Shown here: positions 20,869 to 32,500 of the stretch, piece after piece
Layout: each line of letters starts with the position of its first letter
Numbering within the stretch: the first letter of the stretch is position 1
Source of the DNA: Cantharellus purpuraceus
Lineage: Eukaryota > Basidiomycota > Agaricomycetes > Cantharellales > Hydnaceae
DNA: 64,000 nucleotides
Direction of reading: 5' to 3'
Assembly (NCBI GenBank): GCA_025174535.1
Contig: JALBUN010000001.1
Span: 868,001-932,000 of the forward strand
The notes under the pieces: model-generated
The model's input: only the letters and a program-made list of their open reading frames with translations
What the model was told of the DNA's origin: nothing
Database searches by the model: none
Made by a program: the position numbers and the translations under genes

Positions 20869-22296
20869 TGATGAGCCAGGACACATCAAGGATGTATATT
20901 GAACCACTCTGACAGTCCAACTCCGCCAGCGTCTTTTTGTATCAAACTTTTAAATAGTGCCGCAACTCCCTCTCCACCTCAGTCTCTAATTCTAGCCATC
21001 GATCGTCACTCGTGTTTCATCGCCATCGATCATTATCAGCCTTCTATTCACACCAATCCTTTCATCATCATTCACATGGCTTCCAATTCTATTCCCCTCT
21101 CCAACATCTCTTCTAATAATACATCACACTGGTCTCTGGACATGGAGGACTATCAAAAATACGCCGAGCTCCACAGGCATGTTAAGCCACCTCCACGTGT
21201 CAAAATACTTCCAAAACTCTTTCAACGTCCAAGATCCCCACCATGTCTCTCTTATGCCATTGGCAATCCCATATTCTTTCACAATTCTGTTGAACCATTT
21301 ACATTCCTCAGCATTTTGCCTCTATATCATAACACAGATAGAAGAGTTGAACGTGAGGTAGAATTTCAGTCGCCATCGCCGACCTATCCTCCCACTTCAA
21401 TCTGACTCAGGTTACATCATGTCAGGCAAAGGGACCAAATACCCTTGGAACGGGATACCATATGGAGACGTATCACTAATACAATAAGGAGTATTTGTTG
21501 TGGATGCTGACTGAAGTCCTCATGTGACTCAGGGTTGATTTACCTTTGGAGCCATAGGGAAGATGGTATTGGTGGACGTTTCTATTGTTCTTTTATATGA
21601 CTCACCCCTGTTTCATCTTTTAATTCATTCATACACAACTTACTCATCCTTGTTCTATTTTTGGTTCTTTTATTACTCATCACCTGCTATTCTTACAAAG
21701 ATTACCCCTATCTGTTGCTTCATTTCTCCATGATTTCCCCATTAGTAGTTCAACTTCACACACTTCGTCAGCTGGCTTGATCAGCATTTCTTGCATCATA
21801 TTGCATCATTTGCTCCTCATATTGTGTCGTTGTGCCCTGGGGATTTGTATATAAAGGGGTGCTAGTTTTTGCCTTTGGAAGGAATCAACAAGTTTTCAGC
21901 CCACGCTCTAAAGTCAAAGTCCATGCTCTAAGTCTACGCTCTACGCTCTACATCACAATCCATCAGCTCTACACTGAGGTAAAGCACCTTGGTTCAATGA
22001 TCAGATTTCCCTCCGCCACCGAGAGGTCGCTTCTCCTGAAACCAGCTTTCGCATACCTCCCAACCGGGCTCTCCATCCTCATCCAGTCACAGAGCATGAT
22101 CAGCCATCGGGACCGACCTTTTGCTCCCATCCTCATCCAACCACAGAGCACTATTCCACTTTCCTGTTACTCAGTGCTACCTCTACCCCTCGACCTGATT
22201 AATCTTTGGAGTGCTGAACAACTGTGTTACACACTGTCTGTTTGCTAGGACTGTTGCGTGCAGGCTTATAGGATCTATTCCTTAAGCGAACCGACA
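20869..22296 (+). mobile_element. LTR-D copy D3, full length
   Basis: 1,428 bp from TGATGAGCCAGGAC to GCGAACCGACA. It contains an upstream TTTAAATA, the 109-codon ORF and, near 21,848, a TATA box (GTATATAAAGGGG) typical of an LTR promoter. The left flank is a G1 LTR (ACGC) and the right flank is G2 integrase. The matching ACGC is found at 29,394-29,397 instead, at the far end of the composite insertion. Confidence 0.8.
21076..21405 (+). CDS. LTR-D small ORF, 109 aa (copy in D3)
   Basis: Same protein as in D2, D5 and D6, with MASNSIPLSNISSNN at the start and PSPTYPPTSI at the end. It lies wholly inside the LTR, upstream of its TATA box. An upstream TTTAAATA could act as its own promoter. No known domain. 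The TGA stop corresponds to CGA in D6. Confidence 0.5.
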   Translation: MASNSIPLSNISSNNTSHWSLDMEDYQKYAELHRHVKPPPRVKILPKLFQRPRSPPCLSYAIGNPIFFHNSVEPFTFLSILPLYHNTDRRVEREVEFQSPSPTYPPTSI

Positions 22297-22848
22297 ATGG
22301 TCACTGATGATCTCCTCAGGAAGGCCGTGGTGTTTCCACACATGGTCTCGGAAAAGTCGTGCAACTCCTATGGAGTTGATGTCAGAGGTGGTAGGGATAA
22401 CATGTGCTCGTTTGGAAAGACAGTCCACAACGACAAGGAGTGCATCATAGCCATGACTGATGGGTAGCTCTACAATAAGGTCAACAGATATCACTTGCCA
22501 CCTCTGATCTGGGACACGATTAGGCAGGAGTTTACCCATAGGAGGAGCGGGGAAAGTTTTTGTCTGATTGCAGAGGTCACATCCCTTAACATATTTGGCA
22601 ATGTATCGTCCAAATCCAGGCCACCAGTAGCTGCGGGATACAAGTTCTGTTGTTCTCCAGCGACCAGGGTGACCTGTAATGTGAGTATCGTGGTATGCCC
22701 TTACAATGTCATGGCGGAATTTTGGGTCAAGAGGGACATATACCTTGCCACGATAGAGGACGAGTCCATTCTCCTCGGTCCATTCCTGTCCTCGTAAATT
22801 CCGAGAGGGACCAAGTTCCTTAAGAGCCTTCACAACCTTTTCATCTCT
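22297..22848 (-). pseudogene. G2 integrase, truncated
   Basis: The minus-strand reading has the integrase HHCC zinc module (YHDTHITGHPG, CDLCNQTK) and the first core segment with Asp in VISVDLIVELP. It stops within EEIISDH, where LTR-D copy D3 abuts, so the C-terminal core, the second and third catalytic residues and the 3' LTR are missing. The upstream pol continues on the other side of LTR-B B3 at 24,272. Confidence 0.8.
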
Positions 22849-22853
22849 GTTGG

Positions 22854-24266
22854 TGTTTTGGAACCTGCAAAATTATGGTGTTAGGGCAAACTCTAAATCA
22901 CCACAATTCCGTGAATGAACAGCTGAGAAGAATATCAAACCCTGCTGCAGCACAACTCCAGAAAGGATTTAATGTTTGTACTTTGGTTACAATCCTTTGT
23001 ATTGGTCAATGCAGACTATACGCAGAAAGGTAATACGTTTCTTAGCAGCAAGAAATGAATAAGACTTCCAGAGTCTAGAGTTCACGGATGCTTAGGGGTC
23101 CAGATATTCCGAAAAGAGGGGAATGCATTTAGAGGCTAAAGGAAGTAGGTGGATGAATCCAACTGTCCAACCAGTGGCACTCTGAAGCAGGTGACAGCAA
23201 TGTGTGAAGTAGTCTAGCAACTGCTTCACATGAGTTCAAGCTTCTAATGCTCTGCAAAGGCAGTACACACTAGTAACTTAAACAAGAGCACTAATGGCAG
23301 GACTATTGACAGACAATCTCACCCTGTAGATTTGTAGTCACGTGAGGCAGATACTACACTCATGCCCAAAGCAGGAATATCACTACTTTGAGTGCAATCA
23401 AGTACAGTTACACAACTGTAAAAGATCCTTGAACTGGTAATCAACAGTTACTGAGATATAGAGGATGACACTGTATGTCACTCTAGTCACACTGGTGTGC
23501 AGAAGATGGGTAGAATATGATGGATATGTTGCTATTTCAGAGGCAGAATGGCCTCCTTATATATTGTATTTACAGGGGCTGAGTAATGCTTCTGGAATAT
23601 TCTACCTATTAATAGATGGAAACTACTGGAAGGTTGTGGAAGGTGGAAGAAAGGGGTAGAATATTCCAAGCCAATCACAGGTTCTGATCACAGCACTAAC
23701 ACTGATCAGGAGCTGAATAATGGTTCTGGAAAGTTCTATCTAATAATAGAAGGAAACAGCTAGAATGTTATGGAAAGGGGTAGAGTATTCCAAAGATCAC
23801 CTGATCTGATCCCTGAATTAGGCACTGATCAGGCAAAAAGAAGGGTGTCCACCCTGTTTTCTGCACTGGTTTGGACAGCCATGGATAGCCACATCTCATG
23901 TGATGATCTGCACGGAAAATAGTGCCCTGAGAGGCTGTGGTTGTCAAGTTACAGAATATTTATTGATCAGAGACATCTGAGCTTGAATTCAGGCCGAATG
24001 CCTGGTCCAAAGGGGGGGGGCCGGCTGTGGGAAGGTTTGTGGGCACCTATGGGTCCACAACTGTAGCACAGCAGAAATAAATCATTCTGGGCCGAGTTCT
24101 GCATGGAATATTCCTGGAAAAATATGGAAAAATAGAGAATATTTGAATAAGTCCATTCCAGGTACAAGCATCAAATATATGCTGATGTTTAGGAATGGAA
24201 AAGCAAAGAATAGCACATTGGTGCTGCATAAATGGAATTTGATAGGGAAAAGGTGGTTCCCATACA
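22854..24266 (-). mobile_element. LTR-B copy B3 in G2 pol, TSD GTTGG
   Basis: 1,413 bp from TGTTTTGGAACCTGC to TTCCCATACA, flanked by GTTGG at 22,849-22,853 and 24,267-24,271. Orientation is minus, as judged from the TATA side. It splits the G2 pol frame between RNase H and integrase. Confidence 0.9.
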
Positions 24267-24271
24267 GTTGG

Positions 24272-26573
24272 TGCAGTTCCACACACGTTCCAGGAATGTC
24301 TCCTTCTCCTGTGATCATTTGAGCTCCTGGCCCTGGATAGGTGGATGTTGCATCGATGTGGAACAGCTCAGGGCCAAGAAGAACCTGGTTCTGATTATCC
24401 TCCCCCCACTTATGATCTACATGTTGTGAGAGGGCATCAGGTTTGGCTGAATGTCGTCCAGGATGGTGGACCAGTTCAAAGTCAAAACAAGAAAGGTATA
24501 GTGACCAGCGAGCTTGTCGATGATTGAGATTCTGAGCTGTACAGAAATATGCGAGGTTTTGATGGTCATTAAGGATTTCAATCTTGTATTTGGTCCCTTC
24601 CAAGATGTGGCACCATTCTTCTAGTCCACAGATGACTGAGAGCAATTCCTTATCATGGATGGCATAGTTGCGCTCTGCATCTGAAAGGCTCTTGGATACA
24701 AAACCTACCGGCCTCCATTTCTCATCATCACAGAGTTGAGATAGAACAGCACCTGTTGCATATGCTGAAGCATCTGTCTCTAGTCGAAAATGCTTGGTTT
24801 GATCTGGGAGGACAAGGATTGGAGTCGACGTGACAAGCTGCTTGAGTTTATCAAAGGCTTCTTGTTCTGGGCCATCAGGTATCCAGGACCACTGTGTATC
24901 TGCCTTTGTTAACCAATTCAGAGGCTTTGCGATATGTGAGAAGTCCTCAATGAAGCGACGGTAGAAATTGATGAAACCCAAGAAGGATTTGACTTCTGTC
25001 ACATTGCATGGTGTGGGCCAGTCTCTGACTCCGGCCACCTTAACTGGGTCCATAGCTACCTGTCCCTGTGAGAGAATCAATCCAAGATAATCTACCTTCT
25101 GTTGCGTGAAAAGGCATTTCTCTGGTTTGAGGTACAGGTGGTTGGCCCGAAGAATTTCAAGGACAGATTGCATGATCATGTGGTGTTGTTCTAGGGATTC
25201 AGTGAAAGTGAGGATGTTGTCTATGAACACTACCATAGTGCCATCATCAATGAGGTCCTTGAAAATGTCATTCATCATCGTCTGAAAGGTTGCTGGGCTG
25301 TTTGTGAGACCAAAGAACATGACCAGGGGTTCAAATAGACCATGATTGGTTCAAAAGGCTGCCTTCCACTTATCACCCTCTTTAATACGCACATTGTTAT
25401 ATCCCCATCAGATGTCAAGCTTGGTAAAGTACTTGGCATTGGCTGCAGCAATTTTATTCATGATGTCTGGTACCAGGGATAGTGGGTAGGTGTTCTTGAT
25501 CATGATATCATTCAGCTTGCGGTAGTCTTGCACAAAACAAAGATTACCATCCTTCTTCTTCACAAAAAAGACAGGAGATGCCATGGGTGACTTGGAAGGA
25601 CGTATACGATGATTCCGTAGGTTCTCCTCAAGGAATGTGTCCAACTCCTTCTGCTCATTTGGGGACATTGGATAGACCTTTGTGCTGAAGGGTTGCATTC
25701 CTGGAGTGAGTTCAATAGCGTGGTCCCACAGTTTTCGAGGTGGAAGTTGGTCAAAGGACTCCTTTGCAAAAACATCCTTTAATCCCCAGTATGCCTTTGG
25801 GACAATCTCCTCAAAGGTTGTGACTGGAGTAGATTCTGCAGCCTTCTATGCGAGCTGTTGAGAAACTGTTGAACCAGCATAGATATTCTCCAAGTCTTCT
25901 TCTACAAAGATAACAAACATTCGGTCTCCCTCGTATTGGGGTTGCCTGTGTGAGTTCTTGCCATTTGAAGGAGTTGTGTCAAGCGAATGCTCTTTATGTT
26001 CTGGTACTTCTCCACATGAATCAGGGCAGCGAGTCATCTGTACCTTTCCTGTATGCCAGTCTACCTCTGGGTTGTGCTTCACGAGCCAGGTGTGCCCAAC
26101 AATTATGCCAAAGGTTCCCAGACTTGTGACTGAAAATGTGGCATGGGTCCCATATGTGCAGATGAGATCAACTTCTTCCTTGATTGAACCTGCTTCATTT
26201 GGGGTCCCATCAATGTTATAAACAGGTATGGCACGTGGTAGAGGGCGCATTCGAAGTTTCTCTGCTTTGACATATTCTGCATCAATGAACATTCCTGTAG
26301 CACTACTATCGAGGAGTGCATCTACTGCTAGAGGGTATCCAGTGTCTACCGAGTGGATTTTCATGGGAATTCTTGTACATCAATGGATGTCTGCAGATCG
26401 AAGGTAGAGACGAGGGTCATCATGTTTAGCTGGAAGTTGAGAAGGGGTTTCAGGCATGGCTGTTTTGGTTTCAGTCTGATGGACAAGGGGGTGTGCGTGT
26501 AACATATCGCTTGTGAGCCCTACAGTACATGATTCAAGAACTGAAAACCAATTTGTCAGGCAGGGCATGCTCT
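24272..26573 (-). pseudogene. G2 protease, RT and RNase H
   Basis: Right to left: protease with LLDSSATGMFID and GIIVGHTWLVKHNPEVDW (25,846-26,364); RT start with SPVFFVKKKDGNLCFVQDYR (25,408-25,698); RT palm to RNase H open over about 1.05 kb (to 25,320). The RT catalytic box reads FIDN instead of FIDD, so one metal-binding Asp is lost. RNase H has FRLETDASAYATGAVLSQ and LNDHQNLAYF. At least three frame breaks occur. This is Ty3/gypsy order (RT-RH before IN), but the sequence is clearly different from G1. Confidence 0.85.
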
Positions 26574-27716
26574 TCACTGCTGACTGGCCTGAAAATCCTG
26601 CTTCTCCTCTTGCTTTGGAATTACTGCCTTCTGCGCTTCTTCCTTGGCCTTCAGTGCAGCTGCTACTGACTCTGATATCATGCCAGCAATTGCTGTTTGT
26701 GTGAGATCAGCTCGGATACATTCCTTGCGTGGTTCAGGGCATGCTGGGGATATATGGCCACACTTTCCACAGTTATAGCACATCTGAGTCTCAATGCGAT
26801 GGCGGTTGGAGTCAATATCCATAGGTGCAGCACCATTAGAGATTGCCAAGGTAGTTGGTACAGAGATGACCGGAGTGCTGTGAGGGCGGGATGGGGTAGA
26901 GCGAGCAGGAGTGAGGGAAGTCTGAGCACGTCTCACTTCTAGAAGACGATGGTGGTTGCGGTCAATTTGGCAGGCCACTTCCTTCCATGCCTTGAGATCA
27001 GATGGGAGGGATGGCTGTGCATGGATCTTGTCAAGAATCATTGCAGGGAGCCCTCAGGCATAGGCATCTTCCAGTGCTGCATCATTAAACCCAGTCCTTC
27101 CTGCTAGTATCTCAAACTGTGCTGTGTATTCATCCGCTGACATGCCAGGTGTCATCCTAAGATCGTGTAACTTTGTTCGTGCTGTTCAGGAGCGGTCAGA
27201 GTCCCCAAAAGTATTCTCCACCTGCTTAATGAACTCCTCCAAGGTGGAGAGCAGTGAGGTCCTGTCAATGACTGCCTGTGTCTCATTGTGCACCCATACT
27301 TCAGCAGAACCTCCCATCATAAAAGAGAGGGCATAGAGGATCTTGGTCCACTCATCTGGGAAAGATGTAGGCTGGACTGCAATGGCAAGCCTGATAGAGC
27401 AAATGAAACCTTCTGTCTCTGCACAATCTCCATTGAATTTGGCTGGTTCAGCTGCCCTTATTGGGCAAACGGATGACAATGCAGGAGGAGGTGTGGGAAA
27501 TGAGGTGGTCTGAGAGATGGTCTGTGCTGCAGCGATGGCGGCAGCAGTGGCAGCATCTGCTAGGTTGTTCTGGACTTTGGTGAACTGGCTCTGGAGGTGC
27601 TGGTTCTGGAGTTGCAGCTGCTGGAGCTGTTGTGCCTGGGTGTTGAGCAATGCTCGCAGAAAGCCACCACTTTTACCTAGAGTGTCCCAATAGTCTTCAG
27701 GGAGCTGATCGGTCAT
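26574..27716 (-). pseudogene. G2 gag
   Basis: The start MTDQLPEDYWDTLGKSGG at 27,716 leads into a Gln-rich helix, then a capsid-type region (AAEPAKFNGDCAETEGF, WTKILYALSFMMGGSAEVW). After frame breaks near 27,050-27,190 it continues to a CCHC zinc knuckle CYNCGKCGHISPAC (about 26,760). The leader between the LTR (27,746) and the ATG is about 29 bases. Gag and pol appear to be separate frames here because of mutations. Confidence 0.8.
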
Positions 27717-27745
27717 GGTATCGGTGAAGAAGTTAATAGGGAAAG

Positions 27746-28097
27746 TGTTATGAGGTGTGGGGTCATCTTATGAGCTTGATCTTCTGTGAGGGCGACGCTG
27801 ATGACAAGGCCACAACAACAAGATACTCAATAGATGAGAGCCGATAAGAGATAATGCCAGCTGGTACAGCGGATATCCTCAGAGATCAAGCTGAGGGGAT
27901 CACACTGCACCAAGGCGAGTCTTTATAATAAATGATGGAGATGGATAGGAGAACCAAGATAGGGGAATAATAGGGAGGAAGGATAGGGGAAGTGATAGGG
28001 GCAATGAAATAGGGGAGATGCACCCTGACAGGCTGTGCTGATAGGGGCATCAAGAGAAAATACTAAAAATAGAATATGACTCATTTGAACCCTGACA
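27746..28097 (-). repeat. G2 5' LTR
   Basis: 352 bp, in minus orientation from TGTCAGGGTTC to CCTCATAACA. A TATA-like TTTATTATAAAGACTCGCC lies in the middle. It immediately precedes G2 gag. The outer flank CTGTTGCTTC is internal LTR-D sequence. No second copy is in the window because the 3' end of G2 is deleted. Confidence 0.75.
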
Positions 28098-29393
28098 CTG
28101 TTGCTTCATTTCTCCATGATTTCCCCATTAGTAGTTCAACTTCACACACTTTGTCAGCTGGCTTGATCGGCATTTCTTACATCATATTGCATCATTTGCT
28201 CCTCATATTGTGTCATTGTGCCCTGGGGATTTGTATATAAAAGGGTGCTAGTTTTCACCTTTTTAGATCAATCAACAAGTTTTCAGCCCACGCTCTAAAG
28301 TCAAAGTCCATGCTCTAAGTCCATGCTCTACATCACAATCCATTCACTCTACACCAAGGTAAAGCACCTTGGTTCAACGATCAGATTTCCCTCCACTGTT
28401 GATTATGGGAGAAAGGGGTTAGGAGAGAGGGGGAACAGGAGCACATAGGAGGCTCAGGAGGTTGAGGGGGAGGTAGGAAAGCGAGGGGAAATGGTTAGGA
28501 GGGAAGAGGAGAAGCCCCTGTAAGCTCCACACCCATCAGATCATTCTCCTATATTTCTTTTATATTTTATTTCGTCATTTTTCCCCTATTGGCTCTACCC
28601 CCATTTTGTTTTTATCACAAGTTTCTTTCCCATGTTTCAAATGATTCAGGTCTTTTATCACATGTTCTAAAGACACATATCTTATATAAAACACGCTTAG
28701 CTAGATATTAAATGGACCAGAGAATTTGCTCTCACTTGTTTTTGTTGACTGTGTCTGAACTATTCGTTTCTGGAATAACTCCAGAACGAACTCGAATTTC
28801 TTCAATCCTTTGCATACTCTTCTAAAGTATTACAACATATATTCGAATCCCAGTTTGCGAAGCCTAAGCTCCACTGGTTGATTTTCTATTAAGCATTTAC
28901 TCTCGTTCAAGTCATCTGCTCCTGATCCCTGCTCAAATTATCAATATCTAGACGAGGACTACACCAAATCTCATCAAACTTCGTATGAGGATACTCCCAA
29001 TATATATCTTCAATTATACTACACATACACCCAGTTCCCATCACTCCCTCTGTCATTATTTGAAATATACTCTCTACACCCCCCCAGCAAGGCGAAATTT
29101 TCAACATCCGCCGCCGAGAGGTCACATCTCCTGAAACCAGCTTTTGCATACCTCCCAACTGGGCTCCCCATTGTCACCCAGTCACAGAGCACGATCAACC
29201 ATTTGGACCGTCCTTTTCGCTCCCCATCCTCCTCCAACCACAGAGCACTATTACACTTACCCATTACTCAGTGCTACCCCTACCCCTCGACCTGATTGAT
29301 CTTTGGCGTGCTGAACAACTGCATTACACACCATCTGTTTGCTAGGACCGTTGCGCGCAGGCTTATAGGATCTATTCCATAAGCAAACCAACA
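28098..29393 (+). mobile_element. LTR-D copy D4, 5' truncated, with nested LTR-C
   Basis: It resumes LTR-D at CTGTTGCTTCATTTCTCC and includes the TATA box (TTGTATATAAAAGGG, about 28,230). It is interrupted by LTR-C and ends AAGCAAACCAACA at 29,393, followed by ACGC, the same 4 bases that precede D3 at 20,865-20,868. The 5' 60% of the LTR, including the small ORF, is absent. Confidence 0.8.
28397..29106 (+). mobile_element. Solo LTR-C in LTR-D, TSD TCC(A/G)C
   Basis: 710 bp from TGTTGATTATGGGAG to TTTTCAACA with a TATA box (CTTATATAAAACACGC) near 28,682. TCCAC (28,392-28,396) and TCCGC (29,107-29,111) form the TSD with one CpG-type change. Related to 1,485-2,263. Confidence 0.8.
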
Positions 29394-29397
29394 ACGC

Positions 29398-29587
29398 CTA
29401 GCCCCCAAGTCCAATCCTAACTATCTAAGTTGTACTCCGTCTCCGAAATCTCAGACACTGGTATTAGTGAGGGTGCAGCACAAAGCCAAGTCCATTCCAA
29501 CCCCCACGATGCACCCTGATTCCTGCTCCGACTCTGACTCAATCTCCGACCCAATCTCTGACCCCCAATCAGACCCAGTGCATAACA
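29398..29587 (+). repeat. G1 5' LTR, right part (begins at 20,546)
   Basis: Continues the LTR interrupted at 20,868 and ends GTGCATAACA at 29,587. G1 copy e gag follows directly. I see no tRNA-type primer site after it. Confidence 0.85.
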
Positions 29588-32500
29588 GTATATTTGAACT
29601 GCCATACTCACTCCTACCAATGCCACGATCCACCACCAATTCCAAACATGCACAAATTGTCAAGGTGCCCGCTCCCAGCATCGACACCATCCCCAAGGTC
29701 ATCAAAGAACCAACGGACCACTTAGAGGCTGTCAATGAAGAGGACGATACTCCACCCTCCCCAAATCTGGCACAAGCCATCTCCCTGCTCACCAGCAGCA
29801 TCCATACCCCACAAGCCCCTAAGTCCCAGACCAAGGTCCAGGAACCCAACCCATTCAATGGCTCTGATCCACACAAGCTCCAACCGTTCTTGGTGCAATG
29901 CCAGTTGAATTTCTGCAACCGCCCTGACACATTCACATCTGATTGGGCAAAGGTCACCTTCGCCATGTCCTATCTCAAGGGCACTGCACTGGACTACTTT
30001 GAGCCAGCACTCATGGACAACTCCAATGACCCAATATGGTCAGAAGACTACTCCGACTTCATCTCCAAACTTGAGACCAATTTTGGTCCTTACAACCCTG
30101 AGGCTGATGCCGAGAATGAACTCAATCAACTTCAGATGAAGGAAAATCACAAAATCACAAAATACATTGTGAGTTTCCAGCAGCTAGCCCCAAAAGTCCA
30201 ATGGGGCGATGCCACACTCCAACGCCAATTTTATGTTGGTCTCCCATCCTGCATCAAGGACGAGATATCACGCGTCGGTAAGCCAGATACTTTGGTAAAC
30301 CTTTGCAAGCTTGCCCAATCCATCAATGCCCGTTATTGGGAATGTCAATCTGAGGTCTCCCATGAAAATTCGGTAACAACAAATTGGACAAATCGTCAGA
30401 CAAGACCCCAAAGTCCAACAAGGGGTCTGATAAGAAGACCACCACCAACTCAGGCCAGAAGTCAAACACTGGTAATGCCACCAGTTCCAGTTCCAGTCAG
30501 AACAACTCTGGAACTGGCAATGACTCTGGAGCTCACAAGAGCACTCCAGACCTCTCCACCAAGCTGGGGAAGGATGGAAAACTTACCCAGCAGGAATGCC
30601 AGCACCGCATGGACAACAACCTCTGCCTGTTCTGCGGAAAACTGGGCCACCAAGCCAAGGATTGCAACAAGGTAACCTCATCAGCAGCAAAGGCAAAGGG
30701 CCGTGCCACCAATGCCATGACGGACAAGTCCGACGCCAAGGCAACAGACCCAAAGAAAATAGTAAGCAGTCCTCTAGCCTCCATACGGGCTGAGGGCTGC
30801 ATTGGTACTCCCCATATGACAAACAAGGTCCGCCTGAACGCATCCACTCTTTCCCACTCTGACTCCCTTACCCTCTTCATCTACTCCAACTCCATTCCTG
30901 ATACCGCTATCCAAGCATTAATTGACTCCAGTTCTACTCACTGTTTCCTCGATTCCTCTTTTTCCAATTTTCATAAACTCCATACATACACCATAACTCC
31001 AATATCACTCCAATTATTTGATGGCACTACTAATGCTGTTATTTCACAAGCTATAGATCTGTCTATCTGTTTTTCTGTTGGAGAAATCCAGACCCTTACA
31101 TTCTATGTTACTCCGCTTGAATCCAGCTGTTCTGTGGTTCTCGGACATAATTGGCTCACCTGCTACAATCCATTGATTGACTGGGCATTGGGCCATATCA
31201 CATTCCATTCCCCAGTGCAGGCTGTGTCATTCCCGACGTCACCAGCAACTATAGGTGTGAAATTATCTTCCGCCTCTGCTGACTCTGCTCTGATAGATAC
31301 TCCATCTACCCCTCTGTCTATATCAATGGTGGACGCTATGGTCTTCGCCAGACTAAGCAAACTGGATGGCTCTCACACATTCCAGGTTCACCTCTCCAAT
31401 CCAATGTTCCTCACTGCCCATTCTGCCCGATCAACTCCACCGGACCTATCTATGGTTCCTAAGGGGTATCATGAGTTTGCCGACATGTTCAGCAAGTCTA
31501 AAGCTGACTCCCTAGAGGAACACCGACCATACAATCTCAAGATTGAGTTGAATGACAACTCCACCCCTCCACTTGGCCCTATCTACTCGCTATCCCAAAA
31601 AGAGTTACTGGCTCTCCAAATATTCATAGATGAGAACTTGGCCACAGGCTTCATCCACCCATCCTTATCCCCCCATGGAGCTCCGGTCCTGTTTGTCCAC
31701 AAAAAGGACAGATCACTCCATCTATGCGTCGACTTCCATGGACTTAACAAGATCACCAAGAAAGACCAATACCCAATACCCTGCACTGCGGACCTACTCA
31801 AGAGCCCATGAAAGGCTAAGATCTATTCCAAAATAGATCTCTGACATGCCTACCATCTAGTCCGCATCTGAGAAGGTGACAAGTGGAAAATGACCTTCCG
31901 CACTTGATATGGATCATTTGAATGGTGCGTCATGCCCTTCGGACTAACCAATGCTCTGGCCGCATTCCAGAGGTTCATGAATGATACCTTCGCCGACCTC
32001 CTCGATGTGACTGTCCTCGTTTACTTAGATGACATTTTGGTGTATTTGGTTGATGAAGAAGAGCATCGGACACATGTCTGAGAGGTACTCCAATGTCTCC
32101 AAAAACATGGCCTCTTTGCCCGTGCCGACAAATGCAAATTCCACTCCAACTCAGTCGAGTATCTAGGCTATATCCTCTCCCTGGCAGGACTGACAATGTC
32201 CGATGACAAAATCAAAGCCATACAGGAATGGCCAGAACCACGGAAAGTCAAAGACATACAGTCCTTCCTTGGGTTCGCCAACTTCTACTGCCACTTTATT
32301 TACGGCTACTCCAATATCACTGTTCCGCTCACCCAACTTACTAGGAAGGGTATCCAATGGAAATTCACTGACAAATGTAGACAGAGCTTTGAGACCTTGA
32401 AGAAGGCCTTTACTTCCGCTCCAATACTGACTCATTGGGTTCCAGATGCTCCTATCCTATTAGAGACCGATGCCTCTGACTATGCACTTGCCGCAATCCT

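Noticed and set aside
24082..24271. C-terminal extension of the G2 pol frame beyond 24,272
   Set aside because: The last residues (YGNHLFPIKFHLC and onward) come from LTR-B read in frame, not from G2.
29588..29620. A tRNA primer-binding site for G1
   Set aside because: The bases after the LTR (GTATATTTGAACTGCC) do not start with TGG or match a tRNA I can recall. Self-priming is possible but I cannot show it.
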